Source: JALZDI01 sp965653225
GTDB taxonomy: Bacteria; Actinomycetota; Actinomycetes; Propionibacteriales; Nocardioidaceae
Length of the DNA: 17,691 bases
Direction: 5' to 3'
Assembly: GCA_965653225.1 (NCBI GenBank)
Contig: CBFGZI010000082.1
Location: 1 to 17,691 of the forward strand
Shown here: one piece after another, positions 1 through 6,252 of the stretch
How positions within the stretch are numbered: the stretch's first letter is position 1
Layout: every line of letters starts with the position of its first letter
The notes under the pieces: model-generated
Database searches by the model: none
Told to the model about the DNA's origin: nothing
Seen by the model: the letters and a program-made list of their open reading frames with translations, nothing else
Position numbers and translations under genes: made by a program

Positions 1-151
1 TGGCACCGGCGGCGTCGGCCAGCGCCTCCCGGGCCCGCGCCAGCGCGGTCACCGCGGTGGCGGGCAGCGGGGCCGAGGGGCCCGGGGAACCAGCCGGGGA
101 ACGGGCCGGGTGGGCCGAAGAGGTCGCCGAAGAGGTCGCCGAAGAGGTCAT
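1..151 (-). CDS. N-terminus of a probable SAV_6107-type HEPN-domain protein (runs off the left edge)
   Basis: This leftward open frame is cut by the window edge, so only about 50 residues are visible. It starts with a Ser/Thr/Ala/Pro-rich stretch containing three TSSA repeats, followed by the start of an amphipathic helix (LPATAVTALARAREALADAA). That helix resembles the opening of the actinobacterial SAV_6107-type HEPN proteins, which are small all-helical proteins of unproven function. The call is tentative because the body of the domain is outside the window. The start is either ATG at 151, which has AGGTGA a few bases upstream, or the in-frame GTG at 160. The preceding DUF6504-like gene stops at 168, so the two are almost certainly one transcript. 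Its promoter is probably the one upstream of the DUF6504-like gene, which would place it under the SOS box at 708-723 (inference). Confidence 0.5.
   Translation of the reverse strand, partial: MTSSATSSATSSAHPARSPAGSPGPSAPLPATAVTALARAREALADAAGA
117..149. repeat. 12-bp tandem repeat inside the N-terminus of the left-edge gene
   Basis: The unit GAAGAGGTCGCC occurs twice in full (117-128, 129-140), followed by nine bases of a third copy. Being a multiple of three, it encodes the repeated TSSA of the left-edge protein on the minus strand. It is a likely slippage site that varies the length of a disordered N-terminal tail. Confidence 0.8.
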
Positions 152-167
152 CGTGCTCACCTGCCGC

Positions 168-575
168 TCAGTCCACGCTGTGCTGGAGCCGCCACTGCCC
201 GGCGCCCCAGTCGAAGACCAGGTCGAAGATGCCGCGCTGCCCGGAGGGCACACCGGCGCGGAACCCCTCACGTCCGCTGGCCGCGCCCACGCGCCACACC
301 TCCCGCTCCCCCAGCAGGTCGCTGCCGCCGGAGCCTTCCGCACCACCGGGACCGCCGGGACCGCCGGGACCGCCGGGACCGCCGGGACCGCCGGCCTCGT
401 CGGTGCCCAGCAGCGACCGCACCTGGTCCTGCTCCCACCACGCACCGGTCTCGACCCAGTGCGCCATCACGTCGTGCACCAGCCACAGCCGGCCACGCCA
501 CAGGAACTGCTCGGGCGCCTCGGCGCCGTTGACCAGCCCGCGCCGCACCTCGATGGTGTCGTCGTACCTGCGCAT
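168..575 (-). CDS. DUF6504-like small protein with a Gly/Pro repeat insert
   Basis: A 135-residue protein opening MRRYDDTIEVRRG and continuing with a conserved-looking core (EQFLWRGRLWLVHDVMAHWVETGAWW). It ends with a short strand-rich segment (FDLVFDWGAGQWRLQHSVD). This pattern matches my memory of the actinobacterial DUF6504 family, whose function is unknown. The start is ATG at 575, with GGAGG four bases upstream; the longer frame to 695 lacks such a site and runs through the folded leader. The middle of the protein carries about six GGP units (encoded at 342-395), which the family does not need and which form a flexible linker. The gene lies seven bases upstream of the HEPN-like gene, so they are cotranscribed. 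The control region 576-723 holds an SOS box and stem-loops. In other actinobacteria I recall such genes near dinB and the mraZ/dcw cluster, which would suit SOS control, but that lies outside the window. Confidence 0.72.
   Translation of the reverse strand: MRRYDDTIEVRRGLVNGAEAPEQFLWRGRLWLVHDVMAHWVETGAWWEQDQVRSLLGTDEAGGPGGPGGPGGPGGPGGAEGSGGSDLLGEREVWRVGAASGREGFRAGVPSGQRGIFDLVFDWGAGQWRLQHSVD
342..395. repeat. 9-bp tandem repeat encoding Gly-Gly-Pro units
   Basis: Four perfect copies of ACCGCCGGG run from 351 to 386, with a near copy before them (342-350) and a partial copy after (387-394). On the coding minus strand they give a collagen-like GGP run inside the DUF6504-like protein. The unit is a multiple of three, so copy-number change would lengthen or shorten the linker without breaking the frame. 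Confidence 0.9.
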
Positions 576-635
576 CGAACCTCCACTCGGACGAGGAGCT
601 TCCCTCACCTCAGCCGACCGGATGGCCGCTCCGGC

Positions 636-705
636 AGAGGTGGGGGTCGAGGCGCACCCCCGCCGAAGCGGGCCACCTCTCGCAGGGGACCGCAACTCCT
701 GCGAG
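636..705 (-). promoter_or_regulatory. Strongly foldable leader upstream of the DUF6504-like gene
   Basis: Several perfect inverted repeats are packed together here: AGAGGTGG (636-643) with CCACCTCT (673-680); GGGGGT (642-647) with ACCCCC (656-661); CCCGC (659-663) with GCGGG (668-672) around a CGAA loop; and CTCGCAGG (679-686) with CCTGCGAG (698-705). Some pairings exclude each other, so alternative folds are possible. If transcription starts at the SOS box, this is the 5' leader of the DUF6504/HEPN-like mRNA. No known riboswitch was recognised. It could also be a terminator or attenuator for plus-strand transcription. Confidence 0.5.
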
Positions 706-707
706 AA

Positions 708-723
708 TCGAACATGTGTTCGA
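708..723. promoter_or_regulatory. SOS box (LexA site), exact match to the mycobacterial consensus
   Basis: The sequence TCGAACATGTGTTCGA is exactly TCGAAC-N4-GTTCGA, the LexA operator known from mycobacteria and other actinobacteria. It lies in the divergent region between the leftward DUF6504-like gene (start 575) and the rightward ybaK-like gene (start 830). The ybaK-like gene has its own -10 hexamer at 818-823, about 95 bases away, so the leftward operon is the more likely target. Function is inferred from the match alone. Confidence 0.75.
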
Positions 724-817
724 ACGCCTTCACGATAACCCCCGCCACCGACCGCCCGTCAATCCCCGACCTGCCCGCCGGTGTAAAACCGCCGCGACGC
801 CACCACAGGACGACGGC

Positions 818-823
818 TAGGGT
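818..823 (+). promoter_or_regulatory. -10 box (TAGGGT) for a leaderless ybaK-like transcript
   Basis: TAGGGT fits the actinobacterial TANNNT -10 consensus and ends six bases before the ATG at 830. No Shine-Dalgarno sequence precedes that ATG. The spacing predicts a transcript starting at or next to the start codon. No clear -35 box is visible. Confidence 0.6.
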
Positions 824-829
824 CGCGCC

Positions 830-1348
830 ATGCCCGCCAGTCCCGACCCCAACGCTGCGCCCAGCACAGCACCCCTCGCCGACCATCCCTCGATCCGCCG
901 GGTCCGCGAACGCCTCGCAGAGCTCGGCGCCACCGGCGAGGTGCGCGTGCTCCCCGACTCGGTCCGCACCGCCGCCGCGGCCGCCGAGGCGCTCGGCTGC
1001 GAGGTCGGCGCGATCGCCAACAGCCTGGTCTTCGACGCCGACGGCACACCGGTGCTGATCATGACCTCCGGGGCGCACCGGGTGGACACCGAACGGAGCG
1101 CGGAGCGGATCGGCGTACCGGCGCTGCGCCGGGCCAAGCCCGACTTCGTGCGCCAGCACACCGGCCAGGTCATCGGCGGCGTCTCCCCCGTCGGCCACCC
1201 CGCTCCGCTGCGCACGTTCGTCGACCCCTGGCTTGACCGGCACGCGCAGGTCTGGGCCGCGGCCGGACACCCCAACGCCCTGTTCGCCACGACCTACGCA
1301 GAGCTGCTGCAGGTCACCGGCGGGCAGTCGCTGGACGTGGAGGGCTGA
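830..1348 (+). CDS. YbaK/EbsC-type aminoacyl-tRNA deacylase (trans-editing domain)
   Basis: A 172-residue protein that is essentially one YbaK/aminoacyl-tRNA editing domain. Family features are the segment TAAAAAEALGCEVGAIANSLVF, then VLIMTSGAHRVD, and the glycine-rich VIGGVSPVGHP near residue 110. In this family (YbaK, ProXp-ala, the ProRS insertion domain) the protein hydrolyses mischarged tRNA such as Cys- or Ala-tRNA(Pro) in the cytosol; which substrate applies here cannot be read from sequence. The start is ATG at 830, set six bases behind a TAGGGT hexamer and lacking a Shine-Dalgarno, so it is probably read as a leaderless mRNA. The stop lies four bases before the ArsC-like gene, so the two form a translationally close pair. 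Confidence 0.88.
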   Translation: MPASPDPNAAPSTAPLADHPSIRRVRERLAELGATGEVRVLPDSVRTAAAAAEALGCEVGAIANSLVFDADGTPVLIMTSGAHRVDTERSAERIGVPALRRAKPDFVRQHTGQVIGGVSPVGHPAPLRTFVDPWLDRHAQVWAAAGHPNALFATTYAELLQVTGGQSLDVEG

Positions 1349-1352
1349 GCCG

Positions 1353-1709
1353 ATGGAGATCTGGGTCAACCCGAGCTGCTCCAAGTGCCGCAGCGCCGTC
1401 GCCATGCTCGACGAGGCCGGAGTCGACTACACCGTGCGCCGCTACCTCGACGACCCGCCGACGGCCGAGGAGCTGACCGCCGTGCTGGACCGGCTCGGCC
1501 TCGAGCCCTGGGATGTGGCGCGCACCTCAGAGCCGGCCGCCGCCGAGGCCGGGGTCGACACCCTGCCCCGCGACGCGGAGCACCGCGCCGACTGGGTGGC
1601 GGCCATGGCGGCCCACCCGATCCTGATCCAGCGGCCGATCATCACCGCCGACGACGGCTCCACCGTGGTCGGCCGGTCCGAGCAGGCCGTCACCTCCGTC
1701 CTCCCCTAA
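1353..1709 (+). CDS. ArsC/Spx-like thioredoxin-fold protein (arsenate reductase family)
   Basis: A 118-residue protein with the ArsC/YffB fold signature: MEIWVNPSCSKCRSA at the N-terminus, with a CxxC pair at Cys9 and Cys12, then VRRYLDDPPTAEEL and later HPILIQRPII, where the conserved cis-Pro and Arg of the family lie. Glutaredoxin-dependent ArsC enzymes reduce arsenate with a single N-terminal Cys; many chromosomal relatives without an ars operon have unknown redox roles. No arsR, arsB or acr3 gene is nearby, so an arsenic role is not supported by context. The start is ATG at 1353, four bases after the ybaK-like stop, with GGAGG in the end of that gene as ribosome site. It is probably cotranscribed with the editing protein. 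Confidence 0.82.
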   Translation: MEIWVNPSCSKCRSAVAMLDEAGVDYTVRRYLDDPPTAEELTAVLDRLGLEPWDVARTSEPAAAEAGVDTLPRDAEHRADWVAAMAAHPILIQRPIITADDGSTVVGRSEQAVTSVLP

Positions 1710-1713
1710 CGCC

Positions 1714-1813
1714 ACGCGCCTCGTCGAGTGGCGCGTTCCGCATGAACAAACCGGACGCGAGGCCTCTGCAACGCGCCACTCGACGCCCCGCACGCGCACA
1801 ACGCGCCACTCAA
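1714..1813. repeat. Cluster of a short inverted/direct intergenic repeat (AACGCGCCACTCGA)
   Basis: The 14-mer AACGCGCCACTCGA occurs at 1770-1783, its exact reverse complement at 1724-1737, and a one-mismatch direct copy at 1800-1813. A shorter arm, ACGCGCC at 1714-1720, pairs with GGCGCGT at 1730-1736 around a nine-base loop and may terminate the upstream ArsC-like gene. The cluster fills nearly all of the space between two genes and encodes nothing visible. It looks like a REP/PU-type dispersed intergenic element, although copies elsewhere cannot be checked here. Confidence 0.75.
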
Positions 1814-1834
1814 CAGGTGCAAACCCACCCCCAC

Positions 1835-1840
1835 TAGGCT
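1835..1840 (+). promoter_or_regulatory. -10 box (TAGGCT) for a leaderless oxidoreductase transcript
   Basis: TAGGCT ends eight bases before the ATG at 1849. No ribosome-binding site precedes the ATG. This is the arrangement expected for a leaderless actinobacterial mRNA. It lies just after the repeat cluster. Confidence 0.55.
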
Positions 1841-1848
1841 CCACGACC

Positions 1849-3198
1849 ATGGCGCAGGTGGTGGTCGTCGGCGGCGGGTTCGGCGGGATGGCGGCCGCCG
1901 CTCGGCTGGCCAAGCTGGGTCACCGGGTCACGCTGTGCGAGCAGGAGCCCGACCTGGGCGGCGCGATCGGCGTGGTCGAGGAGGCGGGCTTCGTCTGGGA
2001 CGCCGGGCCGTGGAGTACGACGCTGCCGGCGGTGCTGCGCGACCTGTTCCGCAAGTCGGGCCGGCCGCTGGAGCGCGTGGCCGACCTCGCGCTGGTCGAG
2101 CCCGCGCGTACACACCGCTTCGAGGACGGCACCGAGCTCGCCCTGCCGACGGGGAGCCGGGCCGACCAGATCGACGCCATCACGCCCGTGCTGGGCGCGG
2201 ACGCCGCCACGCAGTGGACCGAGTTCGTCGACGGTCTCGCGCCGGTGTGGGAGCTGCTGCGCACGACTGCACTGGAGCAGCCGTTCAGCGGGTGCGAGTC
2301 GCTCGACCGTCGGCAGCAGCGGCTGCTCGACGTCAGACGCTCGCTGCGCAAGGTCGTCCGCAAGACGTTCCGCGACGAGCGCATGCAGACGCTGGTCAAC
2401 CACCACACGGTGATGCAGGGCTCGGAGCCCCGGGACACGCCCGGCTTCCTCGCCGTCGAGCACTACGTCGAGCGCACCTTCGGGCTGTGGCGGCCCACCG
2501 GCGGGATGTACGCGCTCACCAAGGCGCTCACCACCCGGCTGCAGGAGCGCGGCGTCGACGTACGCACCGAGACCGAGGTGACCGGCATCGTCTGCGAGAA
2601 CGACGCGGTCGCCACGGTCGCGCTCGCCGACGGCAGCACCCTCGCCGCCGACGTGGTCGTCGGTGCGATCGACCCGCGCCGGGTGTTCCGGCTGCTGGAG
2701 AGCGCGCCCGCGGCCCGGCAGCCGCTGCGCGACGTCGACCGGACGATCCCGGCCGTGCCGCCCGGTGTCACCCACCTCGGCCTGACCGCCACCGCGGACG
2801 TGCCGAAGCTGTCCGGCGAGACCGTGCTGCACGGCGAGAAGTTCACCCTCGTCGTCCGCCCCGACGAGGTGGCGCCGGAGGGCCACGTCGGATGGACCGT
2901 GCTGCGCCGCGGAAACGTCGGCGAGAACACCCTGGACGCGCTGGCGCGGCGCGGCATCGACGTACGCGAGCAGGTCGTCGTGCGGGTGGACCGCTCGCCC
3001 GCCGACATCGTGCGCACGGCCGGCGGATCTCCGTACGGCGTGCGCTGGGCAGGACCACGCACCTTCGACTGGCGGCCCACCAACCAGACGCCGGTGCAGG
3101 GCCTCTACCTCGTCGGCGCCTCCGCCCACCCCGGCCCGGGCATCCCCCTGGTCGGGCTCGGGGCAGCGCTGGTCGCGCAGCTGGTCGGCAAGGCCTGA
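1849..3198 (+). CDS. CrtI/phytoene desaturase-like FAD-dependent oxidoreductase
   Basis: A 449-residue flavoprotein. The N-terminus is a Rossmann dinucleotide-binding strand and loop (VVVVGGGFGG, residues 4-13) with Glu31 at the end of the second strand for the FAD ribose. The C-terminus carries the second FAD motif of the CrtI/amine oxidase superfamily (LYLVGASAHPGPGIPLVGLGAAL). The central region has the typical segment (RPTGGMYALTKALTTRLQERGVDVRTETEV) for a substrate lid and redox domain. No carotenoid synthesis genes such as crtB are adjacent, and the prenyl synthase about 1.5 kb away is not in its operon, so phytoene as substrate is unproven; many actinobacterial members of this family remain unassigned. 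The start at ATG 1849 fits the FAD motif position and the leaderless -10 box. Confidence 0.8.
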   Translation: MAQVVVVGGGFGGMAAAARLAKLGHRVTLCEQEPDLGGAIGVVEEAGFVWDAGPWSTTLPAVLRDLFRKSGRPLERVADLALVEPARTHRFEDGTELALPTGSRADQIDAITPVLGADAATQWTEFVDGLAPVWELLRTTALEQPFSGCESLDRRQQRLLDVRRSLRKVVRKTFRDERMQTLVNHHTVMQGSEPRDTPGFLAVEHYVERTFGLWRPTGGMYALTKALTTRLQERGVDVRTETEVTGIVCENDAVATVALADGSTLAADVVVGAIDPRRVFRLLESAPAARQPLRDVDRTIPAVPPGVTHLGLTATADVPKLSGETVLHGEKFTLVVRPDEVAPEGHVGWTVLRRGNVGENTLDALARRGIDVREQVVVRVDRSPADIVRTAGGSPYGVRWAGPRTFDWRPTNQTPVQGLYLVGASAHPGPGIPLVGLGAALVAQLVGKA

Positions 3199-3213
3199 CC
3201 AACCCCCCGGCCC

Positions 3214-3225
3214 CCGGCGAGCCGG
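3214..3225. terminator. Small GC hairpin between convergent genes
   Basis: CCGG (3214-3217) and CCGG (3222-3225) can pair around a CGAG loop in the 28-base gap between the rightward oxidoreductase gene and the leftward PPOX gene. The stem is short and has no T-run, so its role as a terminator is only a weak inference from position. Confidence 0.25.
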
Positions 3226-3226
3226 C

Positions 3227-3634
3227 TCAGTGCTGCGCGAGCCCGCCCCACCCGTGCCAGCGGTCGATCTCGATCCAGGCGCTGACCCGGCCCCGCTCGC
3301 GGTTGCGGTACGGCTTGCCGATGTAGCGGTGCGCCAACCGGTCGATGTCGGCGAGCTCGGGGTCGTCGGCCAGCTCGACGACGCGGCCCTGCACGCTCAC
3401 GTGCGTGATCAGGTCCTGCGGGTCGTAGACCGACAGGCTGACGCGAGGGTCACGGCGCATGTAGTCGAGCCGACGGCGGCCCTCGTCCATGTTCACCAGG
3501 ATGCGGCCGTCCTCGTACAGGTACCACGTCGGCACGGTGACCGGCTGGCCGTCGGGTCTGACCGTGGCGATCACCGCCAGGTACGGCTGCTCCAGCAGCT
3601 TGGTGACCTCGCTCGGCAGCGGCGGCTCGGGCAC
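3227..3634 (-). CDS. PPOX-class (pyridoxamine 5'-phosphate oxidase fold) F420/flavin-dependent protein
   Basis: A 135-residue split-barrel protein. The N-terminal half shows the usual PPOX pattern: KLLEQPYLAVIATVRPDGQPVTVPTWYLYEDGRILVN-type strands followed by RRRLDYMRRDPRVSLSVYDP. The C-terminus ends with the family-like segment on Tyr-Ile-Gly-Lys and RVSAWIEIDRWHGWG. Actinobacterial members of this size are mostly F420- or FMN-binding reductases of unknown substrate. The start is GTG at 3634, six bases after a strong AGGAGG; an ATG at 3639 is in another frame. The gene follows metF on the same strand after 46 bases, so read-through from metF is possible. Confidence 0.82.
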   Translation of the reverse strand: MPEPPLPSEVTKLLEQPYLAVIATVRPDGQPVTVPTWYLYEDGRILVNMDEGRRRLDYMRRDPRVSLSVYDPQDLITHVSVQGRVVELADDPELADIDRLAHRYIGKPYRNRERGRVSAWIEIDRWHGWGGLAQH

Positions 3635-3680
3635 GGCATACCTCCTAGTGCGACGTTTAATCGTCAGGACGACGACATAC

Positions 3681-4592
3681 TCAGGCGTGCACCCGCAGGT
3701 TGGCGAAGATCTCGCGGGTCGCCCTCGACCGGTTCAGAGTGTAGAAGTGCAGGCCCGGCGCTCCCCCCGCCAGCAGGTCGCCGGCCAGCTTGGTCGCCAG
3801 CTCGATGCCGGCCTGCCGGACGGCGTTCTTGTCGTCCTCGAACCGCGAGATGTGCGCGACCACCTCGGCCGGGACCTCGGCCCCGGAGAGCTGGGCGAAC
3901 CGCTGGATCTGCTTGAGGTTGGTGATCGGCATGATCCCGGGGATGATCGGGATCTCGCACCCGACGGCTCGCGCGCGCTCCACCAGCCCGAAGTAGTCGT
4001 CGGGCCGGAAGAAGAACTGCGTGACGGCGAAGTCGGCACCGGCCTGCGCCTTGGCCGCCAGCACCGCCGCGTCGGCGTCGAGATCGACCGCCTCAGGATG
4101 CTTCTCCGGGAACGCCGCGACACCGATGGAGAACTCACCGAGCTGACGCAGCATCGTCACCAGCTCGACGGCGTGGTCGAGACCCTCCGGGTGCCGCTCC
4201 CACTCCGAGCCGGGCCCACCCGGCGGGTCCCCGCGCAAGGCGAGCACGTTGCGCACGCCGGCCGCCGCGTAGGCGCCGATGACCGTGCGCAGCTCGTCGC
4301 GGGACTGCCCGACGCAGGTCAGGTGCCCCACCGGGGTCAGCGTGGTGTCGCTCGCGATGTTCTCGGTGACCCGCACGGTGCGGTCACGCGTCGAGCCGCC
4401 CGCGCCGTACGTCACGGACACGAACGTCGGCTGCAGCGGCTCGAGCTCGCGGATCGCCTTCCATAGCGCGCGCTCTCCCTCGTCGTCCTTGGGCGGGAAG
4501 AACTCGAACGAGAACGACCGCTCCCCGGTCGCGATGAGCTCGCGCACGGTCGCGGCGCGGCCGTGCAGGCGGGACGGGAGACCGAGAGCCAT
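3681..4592 (-). CDS. metF: 5,10-methylenetetrahydrofolate reductase
   Basis: A 303-residue FAD enzyme that reduces 5,10-methylene-THF to 5-methyl-THF, the methyl donor for methionine synthesis, in the cytosol. Family marks are FSFEFFPPK (Glu30, equivalent to the catalytic Glu28 of E. coli MetF), FVSVTYGAGGSTRDRT, the FAD-binding NVLALRGDPP, and FAVTQFFF followed by IPIIPGIMPITNLKQI. The length matches bacterial MetF, and it ends with a normal GLHFYTLNRS segment. The start at ATG 4592 is preceded by TAGCCT with seven bases between, so it is probably leaderless. It is divergent from the prenyl synthase gene, sharing a gap of about 100 bases; in M. tuberculosis the MetF-like Rv2172c likewise neighbours idsA2 (Rv2173). 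Confidence 0.96.
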   Translation of the reverse strand: MALGLPSRLHGRAATVRELIATGERSFSFEFFPPKDDEGERALWKAIRELEPLQPTFVSVTYGAGGSTRDRTVRVTENIASDTTLTPVGHLTCVGQSRDELRTVIGAYAAAGVRNVLALRGDPPGGPGSEWERHPEGLDHAVELVTMLRQLGEFSIGVAAFPEKHPEAVDLDADAAVLAAKAQAGADFAVTQFFFRPDDYFGLVERARAVGCEIPIIPGIMPITNLKQIQRFAQLSGAEVPAEVVAHISRFEDDKNAVRQAGIELATKLAGDLLAGGAPGLHFYTLNRSRATREIFANLRVHA

Positions 4593-4599
4593 GAAGCAG

Positions 4600-4605
4600 A
4601 GGCTA
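4600..4605 (-). promoter_or_regulatory. -10 box (TAGCCT) for a leaderless metF transcript
   Basis: On the minus strand TAGCCT occupies 4605-4600 and is followed by seven bases and the ATG of metF. No Shine-Dalgarno is present. No MetR-type site or SAM riboswitch was seen in the gap. Confidence 0.55.
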
Positions 4606-4681
4606 CCGCCAGAGCACGCCTGACCCGGCCGGACGCCGCGGTGTGGACACCACCGGAACCCGACCCCCCAGAGCCCCGACG

Positions 4682-4687
4682 TAGGCT
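4682..4687 (+). promoter_or_regulatory. -10 box (TAGGCT) for a leaderless prenyl synthase transcript
   Basis: TAGGCT ends eight bases before the GTG at 4696, with no ribosome-binding site between. It is the plus-strand partner of the metF promoter in the same divergent gap and is identical in hexamer and spacing to the one at 1835-1840. Confidence 0.55.
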
Positions 4688-4695
4688 GCGCAGAC

Positions 4696-5781
4696 GTGAG
4701 CACCGACACCGCACGGTCCCTGGCGGACATCGAGGTCTTCCGCACCCGCGTGGGCACCCGGCTGACCGAGTTCGTCACCGACCAGGCCAGCCGGCTGGGC
4801 GAGGTCGGACCGCACCTGACCAGCCTGCTGGGCGCGGCCAACGACGCGCTGCGCGGCGGCAAGCGGCTGCGTGCGGCGTTCTGCTACTGGGGCTGGCGTG
4901 CCGGTGGCGGCGACGGCGAGGACGACCGGATCGTCACCGCGGCATCGGCGGTGGAGATGCTGCACGCAAGCGCGCTGGCCCACGACGACCTGATGGACGA
5001 CTCCGACACCCGGCGCGGACGCCCGGCGGCGCACCGGCAGTTCGAGAAGATGCACCGGACCGGCCGCTGGCAGGGCCGGCCGGAGCGGTTCGGCGGCGGT
5101 GCGGCCATCCTGCTCGGCGACCTGCTGCTGAGCTGGTCGGACGAGATGCTGCGCACGTGCGGGCTGCCGGCCGAGACGGTGATGCGCGCGCTGCCGTACT
5201 TCGACGCCATGCGCACCGAGGTCGTCGCCGGGCAGTACCTCGACCTGGTGGCACAGAGCTCTGGGCAGACGTCGGTGCCGCAGGCCATGCGGGTGGTGCG
5301 CTACAAGGCGGCGAAGTACACCGTGGAGCGCCCGCTGCACCTCGGTGCCGCGCTGGCCGGTGCGGAGCCCGAGGTGATCACCGCCCTCACGTCGTACGGC
5401 CTTCCGCTGGGCGAGGCCTTCCAGCTGCGTGACGACGTGCTCGGGGTGTTCGGAGACCCCGAGGTCACCGGCAAGCCGGCCGGCGACGACCTGCGCGAGG
5501 GCAAGCGGACGGTGCTGATGGCGCTGGCCGGCGAGCGTGCCGACGCCGAGCAGCAGCGGGTCCTCGACCGGCTGTTCGGCCGCGACCGTCTCGACGACCA
5601 CGGCGTGCAGCAGCTGCGCGACGCGATCAGCGCCAGCGGTGCGCTGGCCGCCGTCGAGGAGCTGATCGACGAGCTCACCTCCGCGGCCACGACCGCGCTG
5701 GACCACTCCCCCGTCACCGACGAGGACGTGCTGGCGGCCCTGCGCGACCTGGCCGCGGCGGCCACCAGGCGCGACTGGTAG
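4696..5781 (+). CDS. Polyprenyl (geranylgeranyl-type) diphosphate synthase
   Basis: A 361-residue trans-prenyltransferase that condenses isopentenyl diphosphate onto allylic diphosphates. Visible marks are GGKRLRAAFCYWGW (IPP binding), the first aspartate-rich motif DDLMD at residues 97-101 within LAHDDLMDDSDTRRG, the KAAKYTVERPLHLGAAL segment, and the second aspartate-rich region LRDDVLGVFGD around residues 245-254, followed by GKPAGDDLREGKRT. Bulky residues before the first motif are not enough to fix chain length, so GGPP or a similar medium-chain product is likely but unproven. The position next to metF matches idsA2/Rv2173 in mycobacteria. The start is GTG at 4696, set behind a leaderless-type -10 box. 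A perfect hairpin follows the stop codon. Confidence 0.92.
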   Translation: MSTDTARSLADIEVFRTRVGTRLTEFVTDQASRLGEVGPHLTSLLGAANDALRGGKRLRAAFCYWGWRAGGGDGEDDRIVTAASAVEMLHASALAHDDLMDDSDTRRGRPAAHRQFEKMHRTGRWQGRPERFGGGAAILLGDLLLSWSDEMLRTCGLPAETVMRALPYFDAMRTEVVAGQYLDLVAQSSGQTSVPQAMRVVRYKAAKYTVERPLHLGAALAGAEPEVITALTSYGLPLGEAFQLRDDVLGVFGDPEVTGKPAGDDLREGKRTVLMALAGERADAEQQRVLDRLFGRDRLDDHGVQQLRDAISASGALAAVEELIDELTSAATTALDHSPVTDEDVLAALRDLAAAATRRDW

Positions 5782-5784
5782 CGC

Positions 5785-5805
5785 GCCCCGGCCACGTGCC
5801 GGGGC
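5785..5805. terminator. Bidirectional hairpin terminator between the prenyl synthase and barstar-like genes
   Basis: GCCCCGGC (5785-5792) pairs perfectly with GCCGGGGC (5798-5805) around a CACGT loop. It fills the 24-base gap between the rightward stop codon at 5781 and the leftward stop codon starting at 5806. There is no T-run on either side, as is common for actinobacterial terminators. Confidence 0.7.
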
Positions 5806-6252
5806 TCAGTGCTGGACGTGCCCGTGCGGGTCCAGCTCCGGCAGCCCGAGCGCCGGGCCGTCGCCACGAAGCAGCACGACGAACGCGCCTCCCTCGGTAC
5901 GGTCGCATCGGCGCCCCAGGACGTCGACCGCCGCCTTGAACTGCCCCAGCGACCCGCGGGCGAAGGGGCTCCAGCCCTCCCACAGCGTCACCGTGCCGTG
6001 CTCGTGACGTACGTCGGCCAGCGCCTCGTCCAGCGCGGCGAACGTGTAGCGGAAGGAGTCGGGCAGGCCGAACGTGGTGTGCACCTCCTGCAGAAACCCC
6101 ATCCCGTCCTCGACGCGCACCGTGTCGAGGTAGACGAAGCCCCAGCCGGCGTGCTCGACCGCGTGCGCCACGTCGGCGGTGCGGGCGTGCGAGTCCCACC
6201 GGTACACGCCGGCGGGACGGCGCCCGGCCAGCACTCCGGCGAGCCCGCTCAT
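5806..6252 (-). CDS. Barstar-family protein
   Basis: A 148-residue protein. The centre and C-terminal half resemble barstar (ribonuclease inhibitor) proteins of actinobacteria: a Rossmann-like first strand (GWGFVYLDTVRV), a helix with the FGLPDSFRYTFAALDEALADV segment, then GTVTLWEGWSPFARGSLGQFKAAVDVL and a final strand (GGAFVVLLRG). Classical barstar blocks barnase, but many actinobacterial members are encoded without a nuclease and have unknown partners. No barnase-like gene is visible in this window. Its ATG at 6252 shares one base with the stop of the Rv2175c-like gene (TGATG), so translation of the two is coupled. The start is fixed by that overlap. Its transcript ends at the hairpin 5785-5805. 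Confidence 0.78.
   Translation of the reverse strand: MSGLAGVLAGRRPAGVYRWDSHARTADVAHAVEHAGWGFVYLDTVRVEDGMGFLQEVHTTFGLPDSFRYTFAALDEALADVRHEHGTVTLWEGWSPFARGSLGQFKAAVDVLGRRCDRTEGGAFVVLLRGDGPALGLPELDPHGHVQH

Noticed and set aside
605..1405. A 266-residue minus-strand frame across the SOS-box region and the ybaK-like gene
   Set aside because: Composition and overlap with the YbaK domain mark it as a shadow. It would also run through the SOS box and leader hairpins.
1353..1709. Arsenic resistance locus
   Set aside because: The ArsC-like protein has no arsR, arsB or acr3 neighbour and is paired with a tRNA-editing protein, so only the fold family is reported.
1834..3129. Long open frames opposite and beside the CrtI-like gene (431 residues minus, 463 residues plus from 1935)
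   Set aside because: Arg/Ala/Gly- or His-rich shadow translations without any family pattern; the 1849-3198 frame explains the region.
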